Position numbers and translations under genes: made by a program. The notes below the pieces were generated by a model. It did no database searches and was not told where the DNA came from. It was given only the letters and a program-made list of their open reading frames with translations. DNA of 64,000 bases from Desulfatirhabdium butyrativorans DSM 18734. GTDB taxonomy: Bacteria > Desulfobacterota > Desulfobacteria > Desulfobacterales > Desulfatirhabdiaceae. Of this stretch, positions 55,843 to 64,000 are shown piece by piece; position 1 is the first letter of the stretch, and each line of letters starts with the position of its first letter. The stretch spans positions 52,156 through 116,155 of the forward strand of contig NZ_AUCU01000018.1 in the NCBI RefSeq assembly GCF_000429925.1, given 5' to 3'.

Positions 55843-56484
55843 TCCGCTCATCGGATGGCTCAAATCCACGATTACGGCATTCGATACGGCCTGCATCGCC
55901 TCACTCATGGCCGCAGCGATGCCGCTTGCCGACCGCTCCTGGGCCTGGGCCTGCTGACGATAGGTTTTCTGGAAAATGACCCGTTTGCTGACATCGGGTT
56001 GCGAGGCTTCCAGAAGTGCAATCGTCACGCCCAAAACGGCCTGGCAGCCGGACGGCCCTTCCGTCTCATAGAATTCGTCAACCGTGCCGCTCAGAACCCG
56101 GTCTGCGGGAAGACGGCTTTCCGGACCGGCCACTGCCTGAAAAACGCCTGAGGCGCGAATGTCCCGGGCCAGGTAATAGGCGATCAAGTCCTGAGGCATG
56201 GCCCGCCACTGATGACTCGTATAGGTATTTCGCAGGAATTCGCCTTCCGCATAGACGAATTTTGTGGTGTGGTAGGACGGTGAAACCCCGAATCGCTCCA
56301 CCTGAAGGATGTGGTGTTCGGGCGTGTGCTCCCGGGGGGGCGGCGGATCGTAATGGAGCGTATAATAATCGATTCTTGTCGGCTGAATGCCGGCACAGCC
56401 GACCACCGCCGCGATGCAACAGATAATGGCAGCGAATCGGAAATACGAGCTCAATGAAATCCGGCGAAAAACAAAGCGTTTCAT
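55837..56484 (-). CDS. ABC transport auxiliary lipoprotein (PqiC-like)
   Basis: A 215-residue lipoprotein. The signal ends in the lipobox VVGC near residue 29, after a hydrophobic stretch. The domain is of the PqiC/ABC-type auxiliary lipoprotein kind: [34 protein letters not shown], and [20 protein letters not shown]. It is probably anchored in the outer membrane and helps MCE proteins bridge the envelope. ATG 56484 overlaps the MlaD-like stop; the long open frame to 57177 is a shadow of the MlaD-like gene. Confidence 0.87.
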   Translation of the reverse strand: MKRFVFRRISLSSYFRFAAIICCIAAVVGCAGIQPTRIDYYTLHYDPPPPREHTPEHHILQVERFGVSPSYHTTKFVYAEGEFLRNTYTSHQWRAMPQDLIAYYLARDIRASGVFQAVAGPESRLPADRVLSGTVDEFYETEGPSGCQAVLGVTIALLEASQPDVSKRVIFQKTYRQQAQAQERSASGIAAAMSEAMQAVSNAVIVDLSHPMSGS

Positions 56485-57461
56485 CTCGGCAATTCCCGTT
56501 CTTGTGGAGGAGTTCCCCGAATCAACAGGGATGGCTGATCGGCAAGGGTGGCGCTCAACTGCTGCAGGTGATCGGCAGTCGTTTCCAGAACCTGGAGCGT
56601 ATCGGTGAGCTGACGTTGCAGCGTATTCAGCCGATTGTCGGTATTTTTCACAAGCGTATTTCCTGACTCGGCTATCCCGCGGATCTCGACGATGGCCTCT
56701 CTCAGGTTGGTGACGGCATTTGCAATGGCCGGTGTCTGGGAAGCGATCAGCCCGTCGATTTTCGAGGCCGCCCGGTTGGCGGTATCCGCCAGGGCGCCTA
56801 CCCGGTTGACCGCATCTTCGATAGTCGTCAGGGTCTTGTCCACATGTTTTGGATCGACCAATTTTTCGATCCGGTCGAGGGTGGTTTGCAGCCCTCTGGA
56901 AATCCCCTTCACATCCGCATCCCGAAGCACAGTCTCCATTTCCGTCAGAACATTTTGAATCTGGGTGGAAATCCGCGCGACGTTCAAATCCGACGCCTGT
57001 TTGAGGATATCTTCCATGGCCGTCATGAATTTCCGGATATCCGAAGGCCGCGTGATCACCAGCGGATAGGGAGGTTCGAACGTCAATTTTGGTGTCAACA
57101 GCACATCCTGTGGGGTTTTTCGGTCCAGTTCGATGAACATGATTCCGGTAATTCCGACGGATTTGAGCTGGGCGCAAACTTCATCGATATGCTCTATCCC
57201 TGTTTCCACCTGCATGATGACTTCGATCAGATTGGCATCGGGCGCCACGCCGATCCGATAGACTTTTCCGATGGAAACGCCGCGGTATTTGACCGGTGAA
57301 TCCTTGTCGAGGCCTTGAACCGATTCATCGAAATAGGCGACGGCATATTGCCCTTTTTTGAAGTAACTCGTAAAGCCAAGCCAGACAACCGTGACAATGG
57401 CGATCGAAAAACCGAGCAGAACAAATACCCCTACGATAAACTGGTTGCGTTTTGAGTTCAT
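56481..57461 (-). CDS. mlaD: MCE/MlaD-family lipid transport protein
   Basis: A 326-residue protein with one N-terminal membrane anchor (FIVGVFVLLGFSIAIVTVVW) and an MCE domain (residues about 38-120; SPVKYRGVSIGKVYRIGVAP is the family motif). A long helical, coiled-coil-like region follows (about 160-310). MCE proteins form hexameric rings that carry lipids between the membranes. The four-gene unit mlaE-mlaF-mlaD-lipoprotein is in usual order with 4-base overlaps. Length is that of Pst/PqiB-like single-MCE proteins. Confidence 0.92.
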   Translation of the reverse strand: MNSKRNQFIVGVFVLLGFSIAIVTVVWLGFTSYFKKGQYAVAYFDESVQGLDKDSPVKYRGVSIGKVYRIGVAPDANLIEVIMQVETGIEHIDEVCAQLKSVGITGIMFIELDRKTPQDVLLTPKLTFEPPYPLVITRPSDIRKFMTAMEDILKQASDLNVARISTQIQNVLTEMETVLRDADVKGISRGLQTTLDRIEKLVDPKHVDKTLTTIEDAVNRVGALADTANRAASKIDGLIASQTPAIANAVTNLREAIVEIRGIAESGNTLVKNTDNRLNTLQRQLTDTLQVLETTADHLQQLSATLADQPSLLIRGTPPQERELPR

Positions 57462-58285
57462 GGCGTTTCGGCTCCTGCTGCCTGCCGATGAAAAAACTGG
57501 CGAACGACGGGATTGTCACTTTCCTCTTTCAGCCGATGCGGATCACCTTCCGCCAGAATGCCCCGGATCGACTTGTCCAGCATGATAACCCGCTGCGCCA
57601 GCCCCATAATGGTTTCGAGCTCATGGGTGACGATCACCATGGTTGTTCCCATGCTCTGGTTGATCCGGGAAATGAGCAGATCGATGCCTGCCGAGCTTAC
57701 CGGATCAAGGCCGGCGCACGGTTCATCCAGAAAGAGAATCTTCGGATTCAACGCAAGGGCCCTGGCGAGTCCCGCCCGCTTTTTCATCCCCCCGCTCAGT
57801 TGGGATGGCAGGTAATGCTCGTAACCGTCGAGCCCAACCATGTGCAATTTCATCCAGACCATATTGCGAATCGAGCGTTCTTTCAGGCGGACATACTGGC
57901 GGATCGGCAAGGCGACATTTTCGGCAAGGGTCATGGAACCGATCAGACCGGAGCTTTGAAACAGCACGCCGATTTTCTGAAGGACCGTTGGCGAAATGGT
58001 GCCATCATCTGCCGGAATGGTCTCGCCATCGATCCGAATGCTGCCGGAAATCGGGATTTCCAACCCCACCATGTGCCGGAGCAGGGTGCTTTTGCCGCAA
58101 CCGCTCCCGCCCAGAATGATAAAGATTTCTCCTGCAAGCACCGAAAACGAAACCCGTTCGAGAATGATGGTCGATCCATAGCCAGCACGCAATTGATCGA
58201 CCTCGATGACGGCATGCGCGTTTTCCTTTCCGTTCGGAGCATTGGAGCCAGGCGTACAGGGGCTGTCCAGGGATGTCATTTTCAT
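57458..58285 (-). CDS. mlaF: Lipid-transport ABC ATPase MlaF
   Basis: A 275-residue ATPase of the MlaF type. Walker A is GGSGCGKST near residue 60, the Q-loop region is GVLFQSSGLIGSMTLAENVA, the signature is LSGGMKKRAGLARAL, Walker B is ILFLDEPCAGLDPVSS and the switch His is in VTHELETIMG. The first 28 residues are a non-conserved extension. ATG 58285 overlaps the mlaE stop (TAATG); an ATG at 58279 is also in frame. It powers the MlaE-MlaD complex. Confidence 0.93.
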   Translation of the reverse strand: MKMTSLDSPCTPGSNAPNGKENAHAVIEVDQLRAGYGSTIILERVSFSVLAGEIFIILGGSGCGKSTLLRHMVGLEIPISGSIRIDGETIPADDGTISPTVLQKIGVLFQSSGLIGSMTLAENVALPIRQYVRLKERSIRNMVWMKLHMVGLDGYEHYLPSQLSGGMKKRAGLARALALNPKILFLDEPCAGLDPVSSAGIDLLISRINQSMGTTMVIVTHELETIMGLAQRVIMLDKSIRGILAEGDPHRLKEESDNPVVRQFFHRQAAGAETP

Positions 58286-59448
58286 TACAGATAACTTCGC
58301 ACGACGGCGAAAATCGAATCGAACAGGATGATGAGAAAAATACTGGTAACGACCGACGAAGTGGCGGCCTGCCCGACTGCAGAGGCGCCGCCTTTGGCCT
58401 GAAACCCTCTGAGGCAACCGACCCAGGAAATGAGAAAAGCGAAGACCACGCTTTTCAACATGCCCCAAACCACATCGAAGAGGCGCAATGCCTTCAGCGT
58501 CTGGCTCATGTATGTCACAGGCGTCAAATCCAGCATGGTCACGCCGATGGTCAGGCCGCCTGCAATGGCGAAAACATCGGAAAACAGGGTCAGGATCGGA
58601 ATCATGAGCATGGAGGCGGTCATCCGGGGAAGGGCCAGAAACAGAACGGGATCGAAGCCCATGGTTTTCAGCGCGTCGATTTCCTCAGAAATCCCCATGG
58701 TTGCGATTTCGGCCGCATAGGCCGAACCACTGCGCCCTGCAATGACAATGGCCGTCATGATGGGACCCAGCTCCGAAACCATGGCCAGGGCGACGAGGGA
58801 GGCCACGAACACATTGGCGCCGAACTGGGCCAATTGGAGGGACGACATGAAGGCCATGATCAGGCCGAGCAGGAGACTGATAAGTCCGACGATGGGAAGG
58901 GCATCGACGCCGGTGGTTCGCATGTAGAGCACCATGTCGTCGTAGCGCAGCGATTTGGGATGGCGGAGCACATGCCAGGCCAAAATAATCAGATTTCCCA
59001 GGAAGGTGATGACGGATTGTGTGTTTTGGACAACCTGGATCATAAATACGCCAAGGCGCAAAATGGCATTGGGCGTGCGGGGCTTTTCGGTTGCATGCTG
59101 ATTGTGGATGCGATCGAAACCCGTCATTTGCAGCACTTTCGATACGGTTTCTTCGGCATTGACAAGGGAAACGGATTTCCCGTACTTGCCGGCCAAGCGC
59201 TGGATTTCAAGCAGCACCAGCACCCCGTACTCATCGAATCGGGTCGTTCTGGAAAAATCGATGACGATGTCGCCGGAGATCGGCTTCTGAAATTGTAACG
59301 GCAGGGATTTGATCAAACCCGAACAGGTTGTCCGATCGATGCGGCCAACCAGGGCAACGGAAATCGTGCCTTCCAGAATGGAGAGATTCAACCCCTGATC
59401 CGGATTCTCGGGGAGGGCTTGTGACGTTTCTGGAATGAGATTTTTCAT
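58285..59448 (-). CDS. mlaE: STAS-MlaE fusion lipid transport permease
   Basis: A 387-residue permease. Residues about 18-110 form a STAS-like domain (GDIVIDFSRTTRFDEYGVLV), the job of MlaB in Escherichia coli, fused to an MlaE permease with five to six spans: LISLLLGLIMAFMSSLQLAQ, SELGPIMTAIVIAGRSGSAY and EIDALKTMGFDPVLFLALPR. Such fusions are known outside the enterobacteria. It forms the membrane part of the Mla-type ABC complex. The start overlaps the small cysteine-rich gene upstream by 4 bases. Confidence 0.94.
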   Translation of the reverse strand: MKNLIPETSQALPENPDQGLNLSILEGTISVALVGRIDRTTCSGLIKSLPLQFQKPISGDIVIDFSRTTRFDEYGVLVLLEIQRLAGKYGKSVSLVNAEETVSKVLQMTGFDRIHNQHATEKPRTPNAILRLGVFMIQVVQNTQSVITFLGNLIILAWHVLRHPKSLRYDDMVLYMRTTGVDALPIVGLISLLLGLIMAFMSSLQLAQFGANVFVASLVALAMVSELGPIMTAIVIAGRSGSAYAAEIATMGISEEIDALKTMGFDPVLFLALPRMTASMLMIPILTLFSDVFAIAGGLTIGVTMLDLTPVTYMSQTLKALRLFDVVWGMLKSVVFAFLISWVGCLRGFQAKGGASAVGQAATSSVVTSIFLIILFDSIFAVVRSYL

Positions 59449-59654
59449 CCTGAATGACGGGAAGAGCAGGAAATGACCCTTGCGAGTTTTTCATGAATCC
59501 TGGCAAGGGTTTGGCAGGATTCGACGCACAGTGGCAACCGTTCCCGATGGATACACTCCCGGCATGGGCTCTTGATCAGGTAGCCGATCTCAAAATCGAA
59601 GCAGTGCTCGTGATCCTTCCGGTTGTTGTTGGATTCGTCAGGGGTCATGTTCAA
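59445..59654 (-). CDS. Small cysteine-rich protein upstream of mlaE
   Basis: A 69-residue protein of unknown function. It has five cysteines, including a CxxC in KSPCRECIHRERLPLCVESC (Cys 31, 34, 43, 47) suited to bind zinc or an iron-sulfur cluster, and a helical tail LARIHEKLARVI. Its stop overlaps the mlaE start (ATGA), which supports that it is a true gene in the operon. No family is recognised. It could be a metal-binding regulator or assembly factor, but this is a guess. Confidence 0.65.
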   Translation of the reverse strand: MNMTPDESNNNRKDHEHCFDFEIGYLIKSPCRECIHRERLPLCVESCQTLARIHEKLARVISCSSRHSG

Positions 59655-59660
59655 TACTCG

Positions 59661-60191
59661 TTAAGGCTCGGGAATCGGATGCATGCCGATTTCCAGGTAT
59701 TTCTTCGCCAAATCGACATAGAGTTGTTTCCCGTAATTCCACATCATCCGGTCGTTGTCGTTTACGGGGCGGATGATTGTTGATGGGTTTCCGGCCGCCA
59801 CCATGCCGTCCGCAATCACTTGTCGGAGTTTGACGATGGCGCCTTCAGCCACAATCGACCATTCGCCGATTTCGGACCAGATGCTCAGAACGGCGCCCAT
59901 GCCGATCACCGCAAAATCCCCGATCCGGTTGGCGTGTACGACCGCCCCGTGTCCCAGGGTAACGCTGTTGCCGATGGCGCAGAGATGCTCCGGGGCTGCA
60001 TGGATGATCACGCCTTCTTCGACGGCGCTACCCGCTCCGATGGCGATGCTGCCGTAATCACCCCGCAAAATGGCCCCGTGCCCCACATAGCACCCGGCTC
60101 CGATGGTAACGTCCCCAATGACATGGGCAATGGGGCTGACATAGGCTTCGGGATGAATGTTGGGTTTTCTCCCGTCAAATTCGTAGCGCAT
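59661..60191 (-). CDS. Gamma-type carbonic anhydrase-like hexapeptide protein
   Basis: A 176-residue left-handed beta-helix protein made of hexapeptide repeats. The three zinc histidines of gamma carbonic anhydrases can be placed in VEEGVIIHAAPEH, VTLGHGAVVHA (two His). RGDYGSIAIGAGS holds the conserved Arg and Asp. Relatives include PaaY thioesterase, CaiE and YrdA; activity as a carbonic anhydrase is not certain. It lies 6 bases upstream of the small cysteine-rich gene and so within the same minus-strand run. Confidence 0.9.
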   Translation of the reverse strand: MRYEFDGRKPNIHPEAYVSPIAHVIGDVTIGAGCYVGHGAILRGDYGSIAIGAGSAVEEGVIIHAAPEHLCAIGNSVTLGHGAVVHANRIGDFAVIGMGAVLSIWSEIGEWSIVAEGAIVKLRQVIADGMVAAGNPSTIIRPVNDNDRMMWNYGKQLYVDLAKKYLEIGMHPIPEP

Positions 60192-60203
60192 GGCGTTTCC
60201 CGT

Positions 60204-60416
60204 CTATTGGACCCGGTCATCGAACATTTCAGGACCGAACATCTCCTCGAAAATTTCCGTTTCCGCAGCCAGGTGGCTTTCGATGGCGCATCGCATCCGC
60301 AAGGCACACATGTCGTGGCAGATCGGATCTGTCGGATTGTAATGTCCTGCACACGGAATCTTATCTTCCATCGATATACTGGTTTTGGGCATGGGGGTTT
60401 TATCGTGCTTCATCAT
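60204..60416 (-). CDS. Second small cysteine-rich protein
   Basis: A 70-residue protein of unknown function. Four cysteines lie in KIPCAGHYNPTDPICHDMCA and LRMRC (Cys 22, 33, 37, 43) in a pattern suited to bind a metal or iron-sulfur cluster; the tail ETEIFEEMFGPEMFDD is acidic. GAAGGAAT precedes ATG, and the start overlaps the inositol monophosphatase stop by 4 bases, which argues it is a true gene. It does not resemble the other small protein in detail beyond the cysteine count. Confidence 0.62.
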   Translation of the reverse strand: MMKHDKTPMPKTSISMEDKIPCAGHYNPTDPICHDMCALRMRCAIESHLAAETEIFEEMFGPEMFDDRVQ

Positions 60417-61210
60417 ATTCCTTCGATATTCAGCAATTGCAGCAGGTCTTCATGAATCCTGCCATTGGTCACCAGTATCTGGTCGGATGCCAATGTATAG
60501 GGATGATTTGAAAAGTCGGTAATTCTGGCGCCAGCCTCACGGGCAATCACGGTTCCTGCCGCCGTATCCCAGGGCTTGAGGTTCTGCTCCCAGAAACCAT
60601 CGAAACGGCCACATGCCAGATAACACAGATCTATTGCCGCCGCACCCAGTCTGCGGATGCCTTGTGCTGCCTGCAAGCATCGGCTGAAGCGGGGAACGAC
60701 CACATCGATCATACGGCGTGCCTGGTAGGGAAACCCCGTGGCCAACAGGCTATCCTGGATCGATGCGGTCGACGAAACGTGAATCGGCTCTCCATTGCGC
60801 CAGGCGCCTTCTCCGTAGACAGCGGAAAAGAGCTCGCCGGAGGCCGGGTTCAATACCACGCCAACCACCAATTCCCCTCGATAGCTCACGCCGATCGAAA
60901 CGGCGAATACCGGAATCTGATGAACGAAGTTGGTGGTGCCATCCAGCGGATCGATGATCCATTGAAAAGTGGCATGCTCTTCCCGGGATGCACCGCTTTC
61001 CTCGGCCAGAATGGCATGATCGGGGTGGCGGCTTCGAATCGTTTCAATGATGGCGGCCTCAGAGGATGTGTCTGCTTCGGAGACCAGATCGATCGCACCT
61101 TTTTTCCGGACATGGTGGAGATTGCCGAAATGTCGGCGCAGAATTTTTCCACCTCTGTAGGCTGCCCGGACGGCCGTTCTGAGGATCGTATCGAAATCCG
61201 GTTGTTGCAT
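60413..61210 (-). CDS. suhB: Inositol monophosphatase family protein
   Basis: A 265-residue magnesium-dependent phosphatase. Metal motifs are complete: AILAEESG near residue 68, the Asp-rich WIIDPLDGTTNFVHQIPVFA near 84, and LKPWDTAAGTVIAREAGARI near 212. It removes phosphate from myo-inositol phosphates or related sugar phosphates; SuhB of this group also binds RNA polymerase in some bacteria. The start could be ATG 61210 or GTG 61216; neither has a strong ribosome site. It is divergent from the cbiR-like gene. Confidence 0.93.
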   Translation of the reverse strand: MQQPDFDTILRTAVRAAYRGGKILRRHFGNLHHVRKKGAIDLVSEADTSSEAAIIETIRSRHPDHAILAEESGASREEHATFQWIIDPLDGTTNFVHQIPVFAVSIGVSYRGELVVGVVLNPASGELFSAVYGEGAWRNGEPIHVSSTASIQDSLLATGFPYQARRMIDVVVPRFSRCLQAAQGIRRLGAAAIDLCYLACGRFDGFWEQNLKPWDTAAGTVIAREAGARITDFSNHPYTLASDQILVTNGRIHEDLLQLLNIEGI

Positions 61211-61312
61211 CGCCACTCAAAACACCCATTGATTCCCGTTGAATTATAATGGGTTTTTATATAACCTTTGGCTCGGAAGTCAACCTTTTCCTTGATAGGA
61301 CGGTTCTTGACA

Positions 61313-62161
61313 ATGACCGAACGCCATCGCCAGCCCAACCCGTCAGCCCCGAGCGGCATTCCGCCACTCAGAAAGCAGTTTCCTTTCGTGCTGGGAACCA
61401 CTTCCTTCATTTTTCCGGAAGACTGGATCGGCAATGCCCGAAAACTGGCGCCGATCGTTGATGAAATCGAAATTCTCGCGTTTGAAAGCGATCCGAAAAC
61501 AGGACTGCCCGACCAAACGACCGTAGAGGCTTTGAGAAAAATCGGCGAGGCAAACGATGTTTCCTATAATGTGCATCTTCCCACCGATGTCCATATTGGA
61601 TCGCATGAAAAAGAGAAGTCCGCTTTTGCCGCGGCTCGTATTGTCGAGGCCGTCCGGCGCACCGAAGCGTTGAAACCCAGAAGCTGGACGTTGCATATCG
61701 AGGGGCCCGGCGACCTTTATCCTGTGGAAACCTGGATCGAAGACGCTGCGGATGGTCTTTCCCTGCTCTCGAAAGCCGGAATTCGGCTTGAGCGTATCTC
61801 GCTGGAAACCCTGGACTATCCGCCGGAGAACCTGATGCCCCTGGTCGATCGCTTCGGAACAGGCATCTGTCTCGATGTGGGCCATTTGTTCTGCCATGGA
61901 TACGATGCGCCTGCATTTTTTTTCCGCCATCGGAACCGGATCGATTTGCTCCATATTCACGGTGTCCAGGGGAAGCAGGATCATCTTTCCCTGGATTGCC
62001 TGAACGATTCACAGGCAGCCGCTCTGCTGAGCATTCTATGGCGGTTTACCGGATGTGTTTCCATCGAGGTGTTCCGGGTGGCCGATCTTGTCCGTTCGCT
62101 GAACTGGCTCGAAAAATTCGTAAATATTTCCAAGCAACCATCGTCTTCGGACGAGCTTTAA
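61313..62161 (+). CDS. cbiR: CbiR-like cobamide-remodelling phosphodiesterase (TIM-barrel)
   Basis: A 282-residue protein of the xylose isomerase-like/AP endonuclease TIM-barrel superfamily. The opening VLGTTSFIFPEDWIGNARKL with PIVDEIEILAFES matches proteins described as CbiR, which cut cobamides so that the lower ligand can be exchanged. Metal ligands may be His and Glu residues in YNVHLPTDVHIGSHEKEKSA, WTLHIEGPGD, ISLETLDYPPE, CLDVGHLFCHG and LLHIHGVQGKQDHLSL. The CbiR name is from memory and is the main uncertainty; a sugar phosphate isomerase is the fallback. ATG 61313 is chosen over a TTG at 61268. dapB follows 17 bases later. Confidence 0.72.
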   Translation: MTERHRQPNPSAPSGIPPLRKQFPFVLGTTSFIFPEDWIGNARKLAPIVDEIEILAFESDPKTGLPDQTTVEALRKIGEANDVSYNVHLPTDVHIGSHEKEKSAFAAARIVEAVRRTEALKPRSWTLHIEGPGDLYPVETWIEDAADGLSLLSKAGIRLERISLETLDYPPENLMPLVDRFGTGICLDVGHLFCHGYDAPAFFFRHRNRIDLLHIHGVQGKQDHLSLDCLNDSQAAALLSILWRFTGCVSIEVFRVADLVRSLNWLEKFVNISKQPSSSDEL

Positions 62162-62178
62162 ATCTTTGGAGGTCAGAA

Positions 62179-63009
62179 ATGAAACCCATTCATGTCATGG
62201 TAAGCGGTCTTCCCGGAAACATGGCTCATCTTGTAGCAAGCCGTGTGGCCTCAGATGAGCGTTTTTCTCTCGTTCCCTTCTCCCTGACCGGTCCGGAAAT
62301 CGAAACGGAGCGTGTCGATGTCTGCGGAATCCAGGTAAGGCTGCTCAAACCTGCAGATCGAACCCGGGCGCTCGAAAAGCTTTCGACCTATCGTCCGATG
62401 CTGGTGGCGGACTATACCCATCCGAGCGCCGTAAATGAAAATGCGATCTTCTATGCCGAAAATGGCCTGTATTTTGTGATGGGGACCACGGGCGGAGATC
62501 GGGACCGGCTGATGGCAACGGTGAAAAACGCATCCATCAGCGCCGTGATCGCACCCAATATGGCCAAGCCCATCGTGGCTTTCCAGGCCATGATGGCGGA
62601 TGCGGCGGATCGATTCCCGGGCGTTTTCTCAGGATACACGCTTTCCATCACGGAAAGCCACCAGAAAGGCAAGGCCGACACCAGCGGAACCGCAAAAGCC
62701 ATGGTCGGATATTTCCGGAGAATGGGGGTTGATTTTTCCGAAAAGGATATCCGCATGATACGGGATCCCGAAACTCAGCGCGACAGGCTGGGGGTTCCCG
62801 AGCCCTATCTGAGCGGGCATGGCTGGCATACCTACTCCCTCGTGTCGCCGGATGGCACCGTCACGCTTTCCTTTACCCACAACATCAACGGCCGGGAAGT
62901 GTACGTAGACGGAACGATGGATGCCCTCGTTTTTCTGTCCACCAAAATGGCCCAGGGGGAAGTCGGCCAGATTTACAGCATGATGGACGTGCTTGGGGGT
63001 GCGGCTTAA
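62179..63009 (+). CDS. dapB: 4-hydroxy-tetrahydrodipicolinate reductase DapB
   Basis: A 276-residue reductase of lysine/diaminopimelate synthesis. It begins MKPIHVMVSGLPGNMAHLVA (Rossmann motif with G-x-P-G-x-M), followed by VADYTHPSAVNENAIFYAEN, GLYFVMGTTGGDRDRLM and APNMAKPIVAFQAMM. The substrate region carries ITESHQKGKADTSGTAKAMV, the K-x-D-x-S-G-T-A signature of the group. The sequence is nearer to plant/chlamydial-type DapB than to that of Escherichia coli. GGAGG lies 7 bases before ATG 62179; the frame to 61996 overlaps the cbiR-like gene. Confidence 0.92.
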   Translation: MKPIHVMVSGLPGNMAHLVASRVASDERFSLVPFSLTGPEIETERVDVCGIQVRLLKPADRTRALEKLSTYRPMLVADYTHPSAVNENAIFYAENGLYFVMGTTGGDRDRLMATVKNASISAVIAPNMAKPIVAFQAMMADAADRFPGVFSGYTLSITESHQKGKADTSGTAKAMVGYFRRMGVDFSEKDIRMIRDPETQRDRLGVPEPYLSGHGWHTYSLVSPDGTVTLSFTHNINGREVYVDGTMDALVFLSTKMAQGEVGQIYSMMDVLGGAA

Positions 63010-63073
63010 GACATATTGGATCGCACCGCAACATATTCGGTATAACAGAAATCGAGATGAAAGGAGATCGGCC

Positions 63074-63730
63074 ATGAAGAAGAAAGTGGGCGTTTTGCTG
63101 TCAGGTTGCGGGGTATATGACGGTTCGGAAATTCATGAGGCCGTCCTGACACTTCTGTTTCTGGATCGGGCTGGTGCCGAAATCGTCTGCATGGCACCCG
63201 ACATGGATCAGCCGGATGTCATCAACCATCTGGACATGCAACCGATGGCGGAGAAACGAAACGTTCTGGTCGAATCCGCCCGCATCGCCCGCGGCAACAT
63301 CCGCGATCTGGCCAAAGTCAGTGCTTCGGACATTGATGGCTTGATTCTTCCCGGCGGTTTTGGGGCAGCCAAAAATCTGAGCGATTTTGCCTTCAAAGGA
63401 CCTCAGGCCACCGTGCATCCCGAGGTCAAACGATTGCTTCTGGAGATGCATGCGGCTTCGAAACCCATCGGCGCCATCTGCATCGCTCCGGCAACCCTGG
63501 TCTGCGCCCTCGGGTCGAAGCATCCCGAAGTTACCATCGGAGCCGATGCGGGAACGGCCGCAGGCATCGAAACCATGGGCGGCAAACACCATATCTGCGG
63601 TGTGGACAGCATTCATGTGGACACCAAAAACCGCATCGTCACGACTCCGGCCTACATGCTCGGCCCAAGCATCCGAGATGTTGCCGGCGGCATCGAAAAA
63701 CTGGTCAATCAGGTCGTTTCGATGTGCTGA
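63074..63730 (+). CDS. elbB: ElbB-like DJ-1/PfpI family protein
   Basis: A 218-residue class I glutamine amidotransferase-like protein of the ElbB type, listed as isoprenoid biosynthesis glyoxalase. It begins VGVLLSGCGVYDGSEIHEAV and has LILPGGFGAAKNLSDFAFKG near residue 93 and the nucleophile-elbow cysteine in PIGAICIAPATLVCAL near 137. DJ-1-type proteins act on glyoxals or as chaperones; the function of ElbB is not firmly known. ATG 63074 has AAGGAGA 7 bases upstream. Confidence 0.92.
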   Translation: MKKKVGVLLSGCGVYDGSEIHEAVLTLLFLDRAGAEIVCMAPDMDQPDVINHLDMQPMAEKRNVLVESARIARGNIRDLAKVSASDIDGLILPGGFGAAKNLSDFAFKGPQATVHPEVKRLLLEMHAASKPIGAICIAPATLVCALGSKHPEVTIGADAGTAAGIETMGGKHHICGVDSIHVDTKNRIVTTPAYMLGPSIRDVAGGIEKLVNQVVSMC

Positions 63731-64000
63731 GCGGCAACTGCGTCATGATACCTTCTCCTAAACCCTCATGATCAAGGGCTTGCTCGCCCCCGTGCATGAA
63801 AATGGATAGTGTAGTATTATCTACAGACCTCTAGGGCGGGTGTTGGTCGAGCAACTTTATAGAGATGAGTGTAACTCTGAGACCTAAACGGACCAGGGAA
63901 ATTCCGTTTCGAACCCCCGACTGTTTCATGCGGTAATCTTGCATTGGACGCACGGTAAAAAGGCCTTTCAGCCAGTTTGGCGAAATGGAAAAATTCGGAA
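63731..64000. other. End of window, no gene recognised
   Basis: The last 270 bases have no reading frame that I can support. A minus-strand frame is open from the right edge to about 63820 but resembles nothing known to me. The base composition is visibly more A/T-rich than that of the flanking genes, hinting at a junction or a mobile sequence beyond the edge. Confidence 0.4.

Noticed and set aside
63810..64000. Partial minus-strand gene at the right edge
   Set aside because: The open frame has no recognisable motif, and the sequence is too short to separate chance from coding.

Overview
The window (about 55% G+C by eye) reads like a chromosome of a strictly anaerobic, probably sulfate-reducing member of the Desulfobacterota. 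This is inferred from the gene set: a one-chain pyruvate:ferredoxin oxidoreductase, a selenocysteine-containing formate dehydrogenase, a three-subunit fumarate reductase/succinate dehydrogenase with a single cytochrome b, TRAP and Liv transporters, a DUF3783-like protein and many short palindromic repeats. No rRNA, tRNA, prophage or CRISPR array was seen.

Region 1 (1-15 kb) is a molybdenum-enzyme island. On the minus strand are an IclR regulator and the start of a MobA-like nucleotidyltransferase. Running away from them is an operon for a three-subunit molybdenum hydroxylase with a histidine phosphatase and a degenerate E1-like protein. Then come an FmdE-MoeA-like fusion gene, a molybdopterin oxidoreductase gene that has lost its middle, a Tat-signal stub of a second oxidoreductase, molybdate uptake genes modA and modB (no modC) and a full-length selenocysteine formate dehydrogenase that must be read through an in-frame TGA. 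Three copies of an 18-bp palindrome (TATGTCAATATTGACATA and near matches) stand in front of the hydroxylase operon, the FmdE-MoeA operon and the formate dehydrogenase, so these probably form one regulon, possibly under the IclR protein.

Region 2 (15-31 kb) carries an iron-type ABC importer (permease, ATPase, binding protein), nifJ, a TRAP dicarboxylate-type transporter (dctPQM), a small orphan gene, a flavin split-barrel protein and an AlgI/AlgJ-type O-acetylation pair. Region 3 (31-44 kb) has the fumarate reductase operon, Smr, HD and DUF1566 genes, then a GntR regulator with a FadR-type operator, a class III aminotransferase and a complete branched-chain amino-acid-type ABC importer (livKHMGF order), suggesting an amino-acid or amine catabolic unit.

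Region 4 (44-64 kb) has a dynamin-like GTPase, a 1392-residue PPDK-related protein lacking the PEP-binding barrel, GAPDH, a small Smr protein, an SDR, a metallo-beta-lactamase-fold protein, an array of nine miniature hairpins, a CaiB-type CoA-transferase coupled to a macrodomain gene, an Mla-type lipid transport operon (STAS-MlaE, MlaF, MlaD, lipoprotein) preceded by small cysteine-rich genes, a gamma carbonic anhydrase and an inositol monophosphatase, then cbiR-like, dapB and elbB genes. Intergenic spaces are crowded with at least five dispersed repeat families: GTAGGGGCG palindromes, CGTTCAG-ended inverted repeats, GACGGCTTCG-ended inverted repeats, CCGGCGAAAGCCGG hairpins and heptanucleotide arrays.
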